Below, piece after piece: positions 32,112 through 40,868 of a stretch of DNA of 64,000 nt. The notes under the pieces are model-generated. The model was given only the letters and a program-made list of their open reading frames with translations. It did not search any database and had not been told where the DNA came from. The position numbers and the translations under genes were made by a program. The DNA lies in contig NZ_FTOM01000010.1 of the NCBI RefSeq assembly GCF_900156695.1, positions 1-64,000 on the forward strand, given 5' to 3'. This DNA is from Phaeovulum vinaykumarii. GTDB taxonomy: Bacteria > Pseudomonadota > Alphaproteobacteria > Rhodobacterales > Rhodobacteraceae. How positions within the stretch are numbered: position 1 is the first letter of the stretch; each line of letters opens with the position of its first letter.

Positions 32112-32267
32112 TCGGGGGCCGCCCGGTGCGGCGCCCATGCGAAGGGGGGCGTGCGGGGGGCGGCGTGCGCTTTGGCGTAAACTTTTCTTAAGCTCATTCA
32201 CGGAACGCAACGGCTTAAGAAGTGTAAAGGCTTTCCGTCGCTTGCGTGACGCAGTTGAGGGCCGGTC

Positions 32268-33428
32268 TCAGCCCGCCGCGCGCCGCGCAAGGAAGCCCAG
32301 AACCGAGCGCGCCGCGCGCAACCCCGGATCTTCGTCGCCCCGCCCCAGCAGATCCAGCGCGCGGTCCATGCAGGCGCGCTGCGCACCCACGGCCTTGGGG
32401 TCGTTGAGCAGCACCGCCAGCGCCTTGGAGATCGGGCCGGGGCGGCAATTGCGGCCGATGAATTCGGGGATCGTGCGCGTCTCGGTCACCAGATTGACCA
32501 GCGTGACCGTCTCGACCCGCACCATCCGCTGGATGATCGCGCGCGACAGCGGCGCCATGTCATAGGCGATCACCATCGGCGTGCCGGCCGCGGCCAGCTC
32601 CAGACTGACCGTGCCCGAAGCCGCCAGCGCCAGATCCGCCGCGGCAAAGGCCGCGCGCTTGTCGGCGTCCTCCTCCAGCACGATCGGCGCCACCGGCCAG
32701 CGCGCCGTCATCGCCCGCACCATCGGCGCCACGCCCCGCACCGTGGGCAGCACCACGCGCAACCCCGGCTCGCGGTCGCGCAGCCGCATCAGCGCCTCGT
32801 CGAAGCGCGGCGCCAGGCGCGACACCTCCGAGCGGCGCGAGCCCGGCAGACACAGGGCCAGCGGCTGATCGGGGCCGATCATGTAGGTCTCGCGGAAGGC
32901 GGCGGCCTCCTCGGGGGTGGCCTGCGGCTCGGCCACGACCGGATGGCCGACGCAATCGCAGCTCATGCCGGCGGCTTCCATATAGGGCGGCTCGAACGGC
33001 AGCAGCGCCAGGACGTGATCGACCACGGGCGCCATCTTCTGCGCCCGGCCCGGCCGCCAGGCCCAGACCGACGGCGCCACGTAATGCACCACCGGCAGAT
33101 CGGGGCGCCGGGCCCGCACCGCGCGCGCCACGCGCAGGGTGAAATCCGGGCTGTCGATCGTGATCAGGACATCGGGGCGGGTCTCGAGCACGGCGGCGAC
33201 GGTCTGATCCAGCCGCGCCTTGAGCGCGGAATACTGACGCAGCACCTCCCACAGGCCCATCACCGACAGCTCGTCCATCGGAAACAGGCTGGCAAGGCCC
33301 TGCGCCGTCATCTGCGGACCGCCGATGCCCACGATCTCGGTGCCCGGCGCCAATGTGGACAGCCCCGCCAGCAAGGCCCCGCCGAGCCGGTCGCCCGAGG
33401 CCTCGCCCGCGATGACGAAAACCCTCAT
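32268..33428 (-). CDS. lpxB: Lipid-A-disaccharide synthase
   Basis: A 386-residue GT19 glycosyltransferase that joins UDP-2,3-diacylglucosamine and lipid X into the lipid A disaccharide. It begins MRVFVIAGEASGDRLGG and has SPDFTLRVARAVR, HYVAPSVWAWRPGRAQKM and the C-terminal acceptor block ASGTVSLELAAAGTPMVIAY. ATG at 33428 was chosen; a frame start 6 codons upstream lies in lpxI. It overlaps lpxI by 4 bp and is the last gene of the envelope supercluster. Confidence 0.96.
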   Translation of the reverse strand: MRVFVIAGEASGDRLGGALLAGLSTLAPGTEIVGIGGPQMTAQGLASLFPMDELSVMGLWEVLRQYSALKARLDQTVAAVLETRPDVLITIDSPDFTLRVARAVRARRPDLPVVHYVAPSVWAWRPGRAQKMAPVVDHVLALLPFEPPYMEAAGMSCDCVGHPVVAEPQATPEEAAAFRETYMIGPDQPLALCLPGSRRSEVSRLAPRFDEALMRLRDREPGLRVVLPTVRGVAPMVRAMTARWPVAPIVLEEDADKRAAFAAADLALAASGTVSLELAAAGTPMVIAYDMAPLSRAIIQRMVRVETVTLVNLVTETRTIPEFIGRNCRPGPISKALAVLLNDPKAVGAQRACMDRALDLLGRGDEDPGLRAARSVLGFLARRAAG

Positions 33429-34213
33429 GCGCGCGCCCAGAGCCACAGGCCAAGCGCCTCGGCGCGGGCCAGCGTGGCGGCGCGGTCAAGGATCATCACG
33501 CCCCCCGCGGCGATGGCAATGCCCGAAAGCCCCGCGGCATGGGCGCCCTCGACCGTGGACGGACCGATGGCGGGCATGTCGATGCGCAATTCCTGGCCGG
33601 GCTTGGGCGCCTTCCACAGAACCCCGCCTGCGGGCAAATGCGCGCGATGGGCGGCCACGAAGGCCAGCATCGCATCGGTGCCGGGCACGGTTTCAACGGC
33701 CAGACATTGCCCGCGCGCGACCACGGCACCCTGCCCCACATCGACCGCCCCCAGGGCCTCGACGATCTGGGCGGCGCGGGTCACGTCGGCCTCGGCCTCG
33801 GGGCCCGGCGTGCCGACCAGGACGCCCGGTTCGGCCACGAGATCGGGCAGCAGATCGGCCGCCCCCACGACCGCCAGATCCCAATCCTCGAAGATGGCGA
33901 TCACCTCGCGCAGGGTTGCGTCGTCGCCGGCCTGCATGGCGGTGACGATCCGCGGCACCATCGCCGCGGTGCGCATGTCGAAAAGCGCCGGGTCCAGCCG
34001 CGGGCGCCGCAGCCCGCCGGCAAAGACCACATGCGTCACGCCCCGCTCGCACAGGCTGTCGAGAAAGGGCACCAGCCGTTCCAGACGAAAGCTCTCGGCG
34101 CCCGCGATCCCGCGGCCAAAGCCCTCAAGCTCGGCCACCAGGGCATCGGGATGGGCCGCGGCGAGCCGTTCCGGCAAGGTGCCGCCCCCCGCGATGATGG
34201 CAAGCGCGCTCAT
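33425..34213 (-). CDS. lpxI: UDP-2,3-diacylglucosamine pyrophosphatase LpxI
   Basis: A 262-residue LpxI (DUF1009) protein that hydrolyses UDP-2,3-diacylglucosamine to lipid X, replacing the LpxH of gammaproteobacteria. Characteristic pieces are LAIIAGGGTLPERLA, VFAGGLRRPRLDP, the lipid-channel domain GQGAVVARGQCLAVE, TDAMLAFVAAHR and the C-terminal PAIGPSTVEGAHAAGLSGIA. It overlaps lpxA upstream and lpxB downstream by 4 bp each, so lpxA-lpxI-lpxB is tightly coupled. Confidence 0.95.
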   Translation of the reverse strand: MSALAIIAGGGTLPERLAAAHPDALVAELEGFGRGIAGAESFRLERLVPFLDSLCERGVTHVVFAGGLRRPRLDPALFDMRTAAMVPRIVTAMQAGDDATLREVIAIFEDWDLAVVGAADLLPDLVAEPGVLVGTPGPEAEADVTRAAQIVEALGAVDVGQGAVVARGQCLAVETVPGTDAMLAFVAAHRAHLPAGGVLWKAPKPGQELRIDMPAIGPSTVEGAHAAGLSGIAIAAGGVMILDRAATLARAEALGLWLWARA

Positions 34214-35016
34214 TGCGGCGACAGGAAGCTGCGGTCCGACGGACCCAGGATGAAGTCCAGCACCTCCTGCACGGTGGCGGCGCGCGGATCGGGGCTTTCG
34301 GCGATCTGGCGCGCGGTCTGGCGCATCTGTCCGCCGCCAAGCGCGGCATAGAGATCACGCAGCGCGTGGATGTCCTCGCGCGCGGTGCCGCGGCGCTTGA
34401 GCCCGACCAGGTTCAGCCCGTCCAGACCCGCCCGCGGCCCCTGCACCAGACCATGCGGCAGCACATCCGCCGTCACCATGCTGAGCGCCCCGATCATGGC
34501 GCCGCGGCCGATGCGCACGAATTGATGCACCCCCGACAGACCGCCCACGATCACGTCATCCTCGATCACGCAATGGCCCGCGACAGCGGCATGGTTGACC
34601 AGGATCACCCGATCGCCCAGCCGGCAATCATGGGCCACATGCGCGCCCGCCATCAGCAGGCAATCATCCCCGATCGAGGTCACCCCGCCGCCGCCTTCGG
34701 TGCCGGGGTTCATGGTCACATGCTCGCGGATGCGGTTGTTGCGCCCGATGACGAGGCGGGTCTTCTCGCCGCGGAACTTCAGATCCTGGGGCACCTCGCC
34801 GATCGAGGCGAAGGGAAAGATCACCGTGCCCGCGCCGACCTCGGTGCAGCCGGCCACGACGACATGGGATTTCAGCTCGACGCCGGGGCCGAGAACGACC
34901 TCTGGGCCGACCACGCAGAAGGGCCCCACCTTGGCCCCTGCGGCGATGCGCGCGCCGGGCGCCACCTCGGCCAGGCGATGCACCTCGGCATCCTCGTGGA
35001 TCGCGGGCGCGCTCAT
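34210..35016 (-). CDS. lpxA: UDP-N-acetylglucosamine acyltransferase LpxA
   Basis: A 268-residue left-handed beta-helix protein made of hexapeptide repeats (for example ARIAAGAKVGPFCVVGPEVV). It transfers a hydroxyacyl chain from ACP to UDP-GlcNAc, the first step of lipid A synthesis. The catalytic His lies in LVNHAAVAGHCVIEDD and the C-terminal helical region has NLVGLKRRGTAREDI. The length is normal. It begins 3 bp after the fabZ stop and overlaps lpxI by 4 bp. Confidence 0.96.
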   Translation of the reverse strand: MSAPAIHEDAEVHRLAEVAPGARIAAGAKVGPFCVVGPEVVLGPGVELKSHVVVAGCTEVGAGTVIFPFASIGEVPQDLKFRGEKTRLVIGRNNRIREHVTMNPGTEGGGGVTSIGDDCLLMAGAHVAHDCRLGDRVILVNHAAVAGHCVIEDDVIVGGLSGVHQFVRIGRGAMIGALSMVTADVLPHGLVQGPRAGLDGLNLVGLKRRGTAREDIHALRDLYAALGGGQMRQTARQIAESPDPRAATVQEVLDFILGPSDRSFLSPQ

Positions 35017-35019
35017 GGC

Positions 35020-35493
35020 TCAGGCCTTCGGGGCCATCATGGCGGTGAACTCGGCCTGCGCGGCCAGCTCGTCCCCGACCATCGCCCGGCCCTCGAATTT
35101 CCAGATCTTGCCGCCGCCGCGCTTGGCAGTCACATGCAGTTCGAGCACATCGCCCGGCACCACCTTGCGGCGAAACTTGCACGCGTCGATGCCCATGAAA
35201 TAGGTCACCATGTCCTTGTCGATGACATTCATGCTGACCCCCACCACGATGGCGGCGGTCTGGGCCATCGCCTCGACGATCAGCACGCCCGGCATGACCG
35301 GTTCGGCCGGGAAATGGCCGGTGAAATGGGGTTCGTTGACGGTGACGTTCTTGATGCCCACCGCCGAGGTGCCCAGCACGATGTCGCGCACCTTGTCGAT
35401 CATCAGGAACGGATAACGATGCGGAATGATCCGCTGGATCAGGGCCAGATCGGCTTCGGTGATGGCAGCGGTCTGCGGCGCGGTCTCGGTCAT
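35020..35493 (-). CDS. fabZ: 3-hydroxyacyl-ACP dehydratase FabZ
   Basis: A 157-residue hot-dog-fold dehydratase of fatty acid elongation. The catalytic His lies in [17 protein letters not shown] and the acidic partner in [23 protein letters not shown] is the usual N-terminal motif. ATG at 35493 ([10 protein letters not shown]) was chosen over a frame extension of 28 codons. It sits between ompH and lpxA. In E. coli lpxD lies just upstream of fabZ; here it is absent. Confidence 0.96.
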   Translation of the reverse strand: MTETAPQTAAITEADLALIQRIIPHRYPFLMIDKVRDIVLGTSAVGIKNVTVNEPHFTGHFPAEPVMPGVLIVEAMAQTAAIVVGVSMNVIDKDMVTYFMGIDACKFRRKVVPGDVLELHVTAKRGGGKIWKFEGRAMVGDELAAQAEFTAMMAPKA

Positions 35494-35639
35494 GAACCCG
35501 TCTTTCCTGCAAGAAACTTGGTCGTGCGCCGGTCGGGCGCGGTGATGCTTGCTAGCAACCGGGGCGAGGCTTGGCAAGACGCCGGGCCTCGCGGCGCCGG
35601 GTCGCGCCGACGCCGGACAACGCGATCCGGCTGCGCCTC

Positions 35640-36491
35640 TCAGCCCCCGTCAGGTCCGTCCGAAAGCGCGTCGGGCTGGCCGGTCGCGCCCGCCCCCGTC
35701 GGCAGATCGAGCGGTCCACCGGGCGCGGGGATCGCCGCACCCGGCGCCGGGTCCGCGGCGGGATCGGCTGGGGCGGCGGGCGCAAGCTCCGGTGCCGGAG
35801 CCTCGGCTGGCACGGCCCCGCGCGGAGAAGCGGCGCCGTCCCCCAGTCGGTCGTTGAGCGCCGAGATCAGTTCGTCGGTGACATCGACTGCATCGGTGGC
35901 CACGAAGACTTGCTTGCGGTCCAGGATGACCACTGCCCCGCGGCGCGCCAGAACCTCGCCCACGGCGGGAAGGGCGGCCTCGATGAAGGCGGCGCGCTCG
36001 GCTTCGGCCTGGCGGGCGATATCGCGGGACTTGGCCTCCTGGGCGCGGCGAATGCCGACGACACGCGCATCAAAGGCGTCGGCGGCGGCGCGGAACTCCT
36101 CAGGCGCCATCTCGGCGCGCCGTTCGGTCAGGCTGCGTTCCTCGGCGGCCAGATCCGCCGAGATGCGCTGGTTCTCGGCCTCGAGATCGCGCAGCCGCGC
36201 GCGGGTCTCGGCCAGCACGCGCCGGCCCCAGGCGGATTCGCCATAGACCCTGTCGCTGTCGACCGTCAGCACCGGCGACACCGGAATGGCCCGCCCCAGC
36301 GGCGAGGTCACCTGCGGCACGCCAAAGCCAAGGCCGACCTCGGGCGGACGCTCCTGCGCCAGGCCCGGCGCGCCCCCCGCCCCGAGCACCATCCCCGCCA
36401 GCGCCAGCGCCGCAACGCCGCGCCGCGGCGGCAAGACCTGCACCGCGTGGGCCCGGCCAGGTCTTCCCCTGTCAGGTCCGACGCCGGTCAT
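35640..36491 (-). CDS. OmpH/Skp-family periplasmic chaperone
   Basis: A 283-residue secreted protein. A signal peptide covers about residues 1-46 ([18 protein letters not shown], cleavage near LAQ). A long coiled-coil region follows (about 85-180, [18 protein letters not shown]), then the OmpH-type core [20 protein letters not shown] and a Pro/Ala-rich tail of about 60 residues. Skp-like chaperones carry unfolded outer-membrane proteins to BamA. It begins 4 bp after the bamA stop. The Pro/Ala tail makes it longer than E. coli Skp (161 residues). Confidence 0.88.
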   Translation of the reverse strand: MTGVGPDRGRPGRAHAVQVLPPRRGVAALALAGMVLGAGGAPGLAQERPPEVGLGFGVPQVTSPLGRAIPVSPVLTVDSDRVYGESAWGRRVLAETRARLRDLEAENQRISADLAAEERSLTERRAEMAPEEFRAAADAFDARVVGIRRAQEAKSRDIARQAEAERAAFIEAALPAVGEVLARRGAVVILDRKQVFVATDAVDVTDELISALNDRLGDGAASPRGAVPAEAPAPELAPAAPADPAADPAPGAAIPAPGGPLDLPTGAGATGQPDALSDGPDGG

Positions 36492-36495
36492 GCCC

Positions 36496-38826
36496 TCAGA
36501 ACCGGGTCGAGATGGTCAGGTCGAAGTTCTGTTCCTCGTCGTAGTCTTCCTTGACCAGCGCCTTGGCGAAGTTGAAGCGCAGCGGCCCCAGCGGCGTGGT
36601 CCAGAAGACCGACACACCCGCCGCGGCGCGGGGCTTGAAATCCTCGCTCTGGACGTTGATCCCGCCGGCGGTCGTGCTGAGACCCCAGATCGACCCGACG
36701 TCGAAGAATGCCCCGCCGGTGATGCCGTATTCCTCGGGCAGGCCCAGCGGGAATTCGGCCTCGAAACGGGCGACGGCGTAATAATTCCCGCCCAGCACGT
36801 CCTGGTTGGCCGCACCGATATCGCGCGGGCCGATGCCGCCGGGTTCGAAGCCGCGGATCTTCGAGCCATTCATGAAGCGGTCGATGACGCGGCTGTTGCC
36901 CTTCATGAAGCCGATCGCCCCGGCCTCAAGCTCGGCGCGCAACAGCAGGTCGCGGCTGGCCAGGCGTTTCTCGGCCGAGGCCAGCGCGGTGGTGCGCACC
37001 GCCTGCACATCGCCCCCCATCCCCAAGAGATCCTGCGACACCTGAAGCAGCACGCCCGCATCCGGGTTGAGCCCGGTCTTGCGGGTGTCATAGCTCACCG
37101 TATAGCCCAGCCCCGAGGACCACAGCGCCCCGATCTCGTTGGTCAGGATCGGCGAGGAGCCGGCATTGACCGACACGAGGTCGTCATAGGACAGCGTATA
37201 GCGCAGCTCGAGCCGGGTCCGTTCCGACACCGGGAATTCGATCGAGGGCGTGATCCCGCCCATCCGGGTCGAGAAATCGGTGCCCGAGGAATCGTCCGAG
37301 GTGTTGTAATAGGCGTTGAACTTGAACTTCAGGTCGCGGCCCAGGAAATAGGGCTCGATGAAGGTCAGCGAGTTCTTCTGGTCATCCGAGCTGGTGCCGA
37401 TGCTCAGCCCCAGATATTGCCCGCGCCCCAGCAGGTTCGATTCCTGAAGCGAAACGTTGACACCGAAGCCCGAATTGACCCCATAGGACGCCCCGAAGGC
37501 CAGCGACCCGGTGGGCTGTTCCTCGAGATTGACGTCGACGATCACCTTGTCGGAGGTCGAACCGGGGCGCGACTGCACGTCGACATTCGAGAAATAGCGC
37601 AGCGCGCGCAGCCGGTCGGCGGCCTCGCGGATCTCGCGCGGGTTGAAGGGATCGCCTTCGACGCTGCGGAACTGGCGGCGCACCACCCGGTCCAGCGTGG
37701 TGACATTGCCTTCGATGTCGATGCGTTCGACAAAGACCCGCGGCCCGCGCGACAGCACGAATTCCACGTCCAGCGTCTGGGTCTCGGGGTGGCGGGTGAT
37801 GCGCGGCTCGACCCGAAGGAAGTTGATGCCGCGCTGAAGCGCCAGCGCCTCCATGCGCGAGATCGAATTGTCGATGGCCAGCGGCGAATAGGTCACGCCC
37901 GGCTTGATCTTGAGCGCGGCCTGGAAATCCCCGGCCGGCACGCCCTCGATCTCGGAACGGGTGGTGATCCGCCCCAGCGCATATTTCTGACCCTCGTGGA
38001 TCTTGAAATTCAGGAAGAAGCCATCGCGCGAGCGAGCCATTTCCGAGGACACGCCCTGAACCTCGGCGTCGATATAGCCGCGGGCGCGGTAGAAATCGAC
38101 CAGAAGCTTGCGGTCGAACTCGATGCGCTCGGGCACGAAGGTGTCGCGGCTGATGATGGCGCGGAAGATGCCGGCCTGCTTGGAGTCGAGCACGCGGCGC
38201 AGGCGGCTGTCGGAATAGGCGCGGTTGCCGGTGAAGGAGATGCGCTCGACCTCGCTCACCCGGCCCTCGCGGATCTCGAAGGCGATATCGACGCGGTTGC
38301 CGGCGCGCCGGATCACCTTGGGATCGACGCGCGCGGCCAGCCGCCCGGTCTGGGCATAGGCATCGGCGATGCTCTGGGCGTCGGCCTCGAGCTGCGAGGG
38401 CGAGAAGACGCGGCGCGGCGCGATCTTGATGATCCCCTGAAGATCCTCGTCCTTGATGCGCTTGTTGCCCTCGAAGGCGACGCGGCTGACGGTGGGATAT
38501 TCGGCCAGGCGGATGACAAGGCGCCCGCCCTGCGGCACCAGTTCGACGCGTTCGAACAGACCCGAATCCTTGAGGCGCTGATAGGCGTCGTTGAGCGCGC
38601 CGCCCGACAGCTGTTCCCCGCGCGCGATCCCGGCCAGCGACAGGACCGTGGCCGGTTCGATCCGCTCCAGCCCCTCGATCGACACCTGATCGAAGCGGAA
38701 ATTCTGTGCCAGCGCCGGCAGCGGCGCCGCCACGAGGCCGGCCAGCGCAAGCGACAGCGTCGCGCTGCGAAGACTGACCGTCGCGGGGGTTTTCCGCGAT
38801 TTCGAACCCTGCCCACCGACCGTCAT
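36496..38826 (-). CDS. bamA: Outer-membrane assembly factor BamA
   Basis: A 776-residue Omp85 protein. The signal peptide ends near LPALAQ (about residue 40). Five POTRA domains follow (about 42-420; FRFDQVSIEGLERIEPATVL opens the first), then the 16-strand beta-barrel with the lid-lock region GVSVFWTTPLGPLRFNFA near the C-terminus and a terminal aromatic, ISTRF. It inserts beta-barrel proteins into the outer membrane. A TTG start is open 12 codons earlier, but ATG at 38826 has a GGAG site 9 bases upstream and was preferred. Confidence 0.96.
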   Translation of the reverse strand: MTVGGQGSKSRKTPATVSLRSATLSLALAGLVAAPLPALAQNFRFDQVSIEGLERIEPATVLSLAGIARGEQLSGGALNDAYQRLKDSGLFERVELVPQGGRLVIRLAEYPTVSRVAFEGNKRIKDEDLQGIIKIAPRRVFSPSQLEADAQSIADAYAQTGRLAARVDPKVIRRAGNRVDIAFEIREGRVSEVERISFTGNRAYSDSRLRRVLDSKQAGIFRAIISRDTFVPERIEFDRKLLVDFYRARGYIDAEVQGVSSEMARSRDGFFLNFKIHEGQKYALGRITTRSEIEGVPAGDFQAALKIKPGVTYSPLAIDNSISRMEALALQRGINFLRVEPRITRHPETQTLDVEFVLSRGPRVFVERIDIEGNVTTLDRVVRRQFRSVEGDPFNPREIREAADRLRALRYFSNVDVQSRPGSTSDKVIVDVNLEEQPTGSLAFGASYGVNSGFGVNVSLQESNLLGRGQYLGLSIGTSSDDQKNSLTFIEPYFLGRDLKFKFNAYYNTSDDSSGTDFSTRMGGITPSIEFPVSERTRLELRYTLSYDDLVSVNAGSSPILTNEIGALWSSGLGYTVSYDTRKTGLNPDAGVLLQVSQDLLGMGGDVQAVRTTALASAEKRLASRDLLLRAELEAGAIGFMKGNSRVIDRFMNGSKIRGFEPGGIGPRDIGAANQDVLGGNYYAVARFEAEFPLGLPEEYGITGGAFFDVGSIWGLSTTAGGINVQSEDFKPRAAAGVSVFWTTPLGPLRFNFAKALVKEDYDEEQNFDLTISTRF

Positions 38827-39146
38827 GCGCCACTCCAGATCAGATCGTGAAATCTTCGTCAAAGTGAGTAGCGGGAAAGCGCAGCCTTGTCAAAACACCC
38901 GAGGCCGCGCCGCGCCCCTTTCCGAGCGCGTCGAACCACCTCGGGCCACAAGGACTTGCGCCGTTCAGGTCGTGTGACGCTTTAACTGGTGAATGCACCC
39001 GCAGCAGGCCCGCGGCCGGGCCGACATGACAAGGGCGCCCTCCGAAGGGGACGCCCGGACATTTCGCACCGCGTCGAAAGCGGCGTCAGGGGCCGCGAAG
39101 CCCTTGCAAATCTGCGGTTTCAGGCCGCGCCGCGCGGGGCAGAAGG
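38827..39146. other. Intergenic stretch between bamA and the small membrane gene
   Basis: About 320 bases with no supported gene. It presumably holds the bamA promoter. Two hairpin-forming runs are visible: a CCCGCGGCCGGG palindrome near 39009-39020 and an imperfect hairpin at 39033-39055 (GGGCG stem with an inner CCCT/AGGG). Neither has a T-run, but they lie just past the end of the small gene read on the minus strand. No RNA gene is recognised. Confidence 0.5.
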
Positions 39147-39332
39147 TCAGGGGCGCTGGATCATGTAGGGCGCGGCATCGCGCAGGGCGGCAATCTCGCC
39201 GGCGACCCAGCCGGCCGAGACAAGCGCCACCGCAATGGCCAGCGGCAGGAAAAGACGGTCGAGCCCCAGTTCGAGGATGAAGGCCAGACCGCCCTCGTGA
39301 ACCTTCATCTTTTCCAGTCCGATCCCGTGCAT
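39147..39332 (-). CDS. Small membrane protein between rseP and bamA
   Basis: A 61-residue protein with one long hydrophobic helix (RLFLPLAIAVALVSAGWVAG) at about 27-46 and short polar ends. ATG at 39332 is preceded by AAGGGGGATTCGAG, a strong ribosome site. No family is recognised. It is in the same direction as rseP and bamA, where most bacteria have no gene. Confidence 0.5.
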   Translation of the reverse strand: MHGIGLEKMKVHEGGLAFILELGLDRLFLPLAIAVALVSAGWVAGEIAALRDAAPYMIQRP

Positions 39333-39438
39333 CTCGAATCCCCCTTGGCGCCTTGCTTGCCAGCGATTCCCCCGACGCCCTGATTAGAACGGGTTTATGG
39401 CCGAATTGGGGCAGGCCGCAGAGAATGGGCCATCATCC

Positions 39439-39453
39439 TTAACGAAGCCTTAC
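39439..39453. promoter_or_regulatory. Putative CtrA-like site downstream of rseP
   Basis: TTAA-CGAAGCC-TTAC has the same TTAAC-N6-TTAC form as the site in front of ctrA. It lies 107 bp upstream of the small membrane protein gene. The motif is short and could be chance. Confidence 0.3.
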
Positions 39454-39509
39454 CAAAACACCACCGGGCCAAGCGTCGCGCCGCGGGCGGACGGGGATCG
39501 CCCGCAGGA

Positions 39510-40865
39510 TCACGGGCAGAAGAGATCGTTGGTCAGACCAAAGGCCGTCATCGTCAGGATCAGCGCCAGACCGGCGGTGGTCAGGAAACCCAGCACCCGG
39601 TTCGAGGGCGCGCGGCCGGTGATCGCCTCCCAGGCGTGGAAGATCAGATGGCCCCCGTCCAGCACCGGGATCGGGAACAGGTTGAGAAGCCCCACCGCCG
39701 CCGACAGCACCCCGATGAACCAGACGAAGTTCTGCGCCCCCGTCGCCGCCGCCGACCCCGAGGTTTCGGCAATGCCCAGCGGTCCGCGCAGGTTGCACGT
39801 CGAGATCGCGCCGGTGATCATGTGCCACAGCCCCGACAACGACGAGGTGATGACGAAGCTCAATTCGCCCGTGGCCTTGCCGAGCGCCTCGATCACGCCG
39901 GTGGGGCGCGTCGCCGGGTCGAAGAAATAGCCCCCCGTCGCGCCGATGATCCAGCGCGTCTCGAACCCCCCCGAGCGCAGCGGCAGATCGGTCGACCGCG
40001 GCGTCAGCGTGCGTTCGAACACCGTGCCCGTGCCGTCTTCGCCGGGGCGCCAGACCTCAAGCGCGACGGGCGTGCCCGCGGCCGCGTTCACGACGCGTTG
40101 CAGGTCGGAAAAGGTCGATAATTCGATCCCGTTGGCCGCCAGGAGCACATCGCCCTTGGCCAGCTCGGCCTCGACCGCGGCCGAGCCCGGCGCAACACCG
40201 CCCAGCCGCGGCGGCGACACCGGCGGCCCCGTCACGACCAGCCGCGCGCCGTCGCGCTCGACCTCATAGGTCATGGTGCGCGTGCCTGCGGGCGGGCTCA
40301 GCAGCGCGTCGAGATCGGCATAGCTTGCAACCGCCCGCCCCTCGGCGCCCACGATCACGTCGCCCGCCTGCACGCCCCCCGCCCCCTGCGGCAGCGCATG
40401 AAGCCCGCCGACAGTGGGTTGCGTGACCGCCGTGCCCGAGGCGATGTAGACCCCGGCAAAGACCACGATCGCCAGGATGAAATTGGCCACCGGCCCCGCC
40501 GCGACCGTGGCCGCCCGCGCCCAGAGCGGCGCACCATGCAGCGACTGGCGGCGCGTCTGTGCGTCCATCCCGTCCATGCTGGCGGCATCGGCGCTGGCCG
40601 AGGCGGCATTGGCGTCGCCCAGGAACTTGACGTAACCGCCGAACGGAAAGGCCGCCACCTGCCAGCGCGTGCCATGCCGGTCCACCCGCGAGAAGAGCCG
40701 CGGCCCGAAGCCGATCGAGAAGACCTCGGCGCGGATGCCCGACCACCGGCCCACGATGTAATGGCCGAATTCGTGCACCGTCACGATGATCGACAGCGCC
40801 ACGACAAAGGCGGCGATCGTGAGGCCAAGATCACCGAAATCGGGCAGGAGACTTGCAAGGTCCAA
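39510..40865 (-). CDS. rseP: Site-2 protease RseP
   Basis: A 451-residue inner-membrane zinc metalloprotease. The zinc motif HEFGH is at residues 31-35 in the first TM helix, two PDZ domains occupy the middle (about 150-320, with GVQAGDVIVGAEGRAV and VEAELAKGDVLLAANGI), and the C-terminal PVLDGGHLIFHAWEAI contributes the third zinc ligand. It cleaves membrane-bound anti-sigma factors and leftover signal peptides. It lies 3 bp after dxr. Confidence 0.96.
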   Translation of the reverse strand: MDLASLLPDFGDLGLTIAAFVVALSIIVTVHEFGHYIVGRWSGIRAEVFSIGFGPRLFSRVDRHGTRWQVAAFPFGGYVKFLGDANAASASADAASMDGMDAQTRRQSLHGAPLWARAATVAAGPVANFILAIVVFAGVYIASGTAVTQPTVGGLHALPQGAGGVQAGDVIVGAEGRAVASYADLDALLSPPAGTRTMTYEVERDGARLVVTGPPVSPPRLGGVAPGSAAVEAELAKGDVLLAANGIELSTFSDLQRVVNAAAGTPVALEVWRPGEDGTGTVFERTLTPRSTDLPLRSGGFETRWIIGATGGYFFDPATRPTGVIEALGKATGELSFVITSSLSGLWHMITGAISTCNLRGPLGIAETSGSAAATGAQNFVWFIGVLSAAVGLLNLFPIPVLDGGHLIFHAWEAITGRAPSNRVLGFLTTAGLALILTMTAFGLTNDLFCP

Positions 40866-40868
40866 GAT

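Noticed and set aside
32189-32221. CTTAAGC...GCTTAAG inverted repeat between mnmA and lpxB as a terminator
   Set aside because: The 19-base loop and lack of a T-run make it weak; no firm role can be supported.
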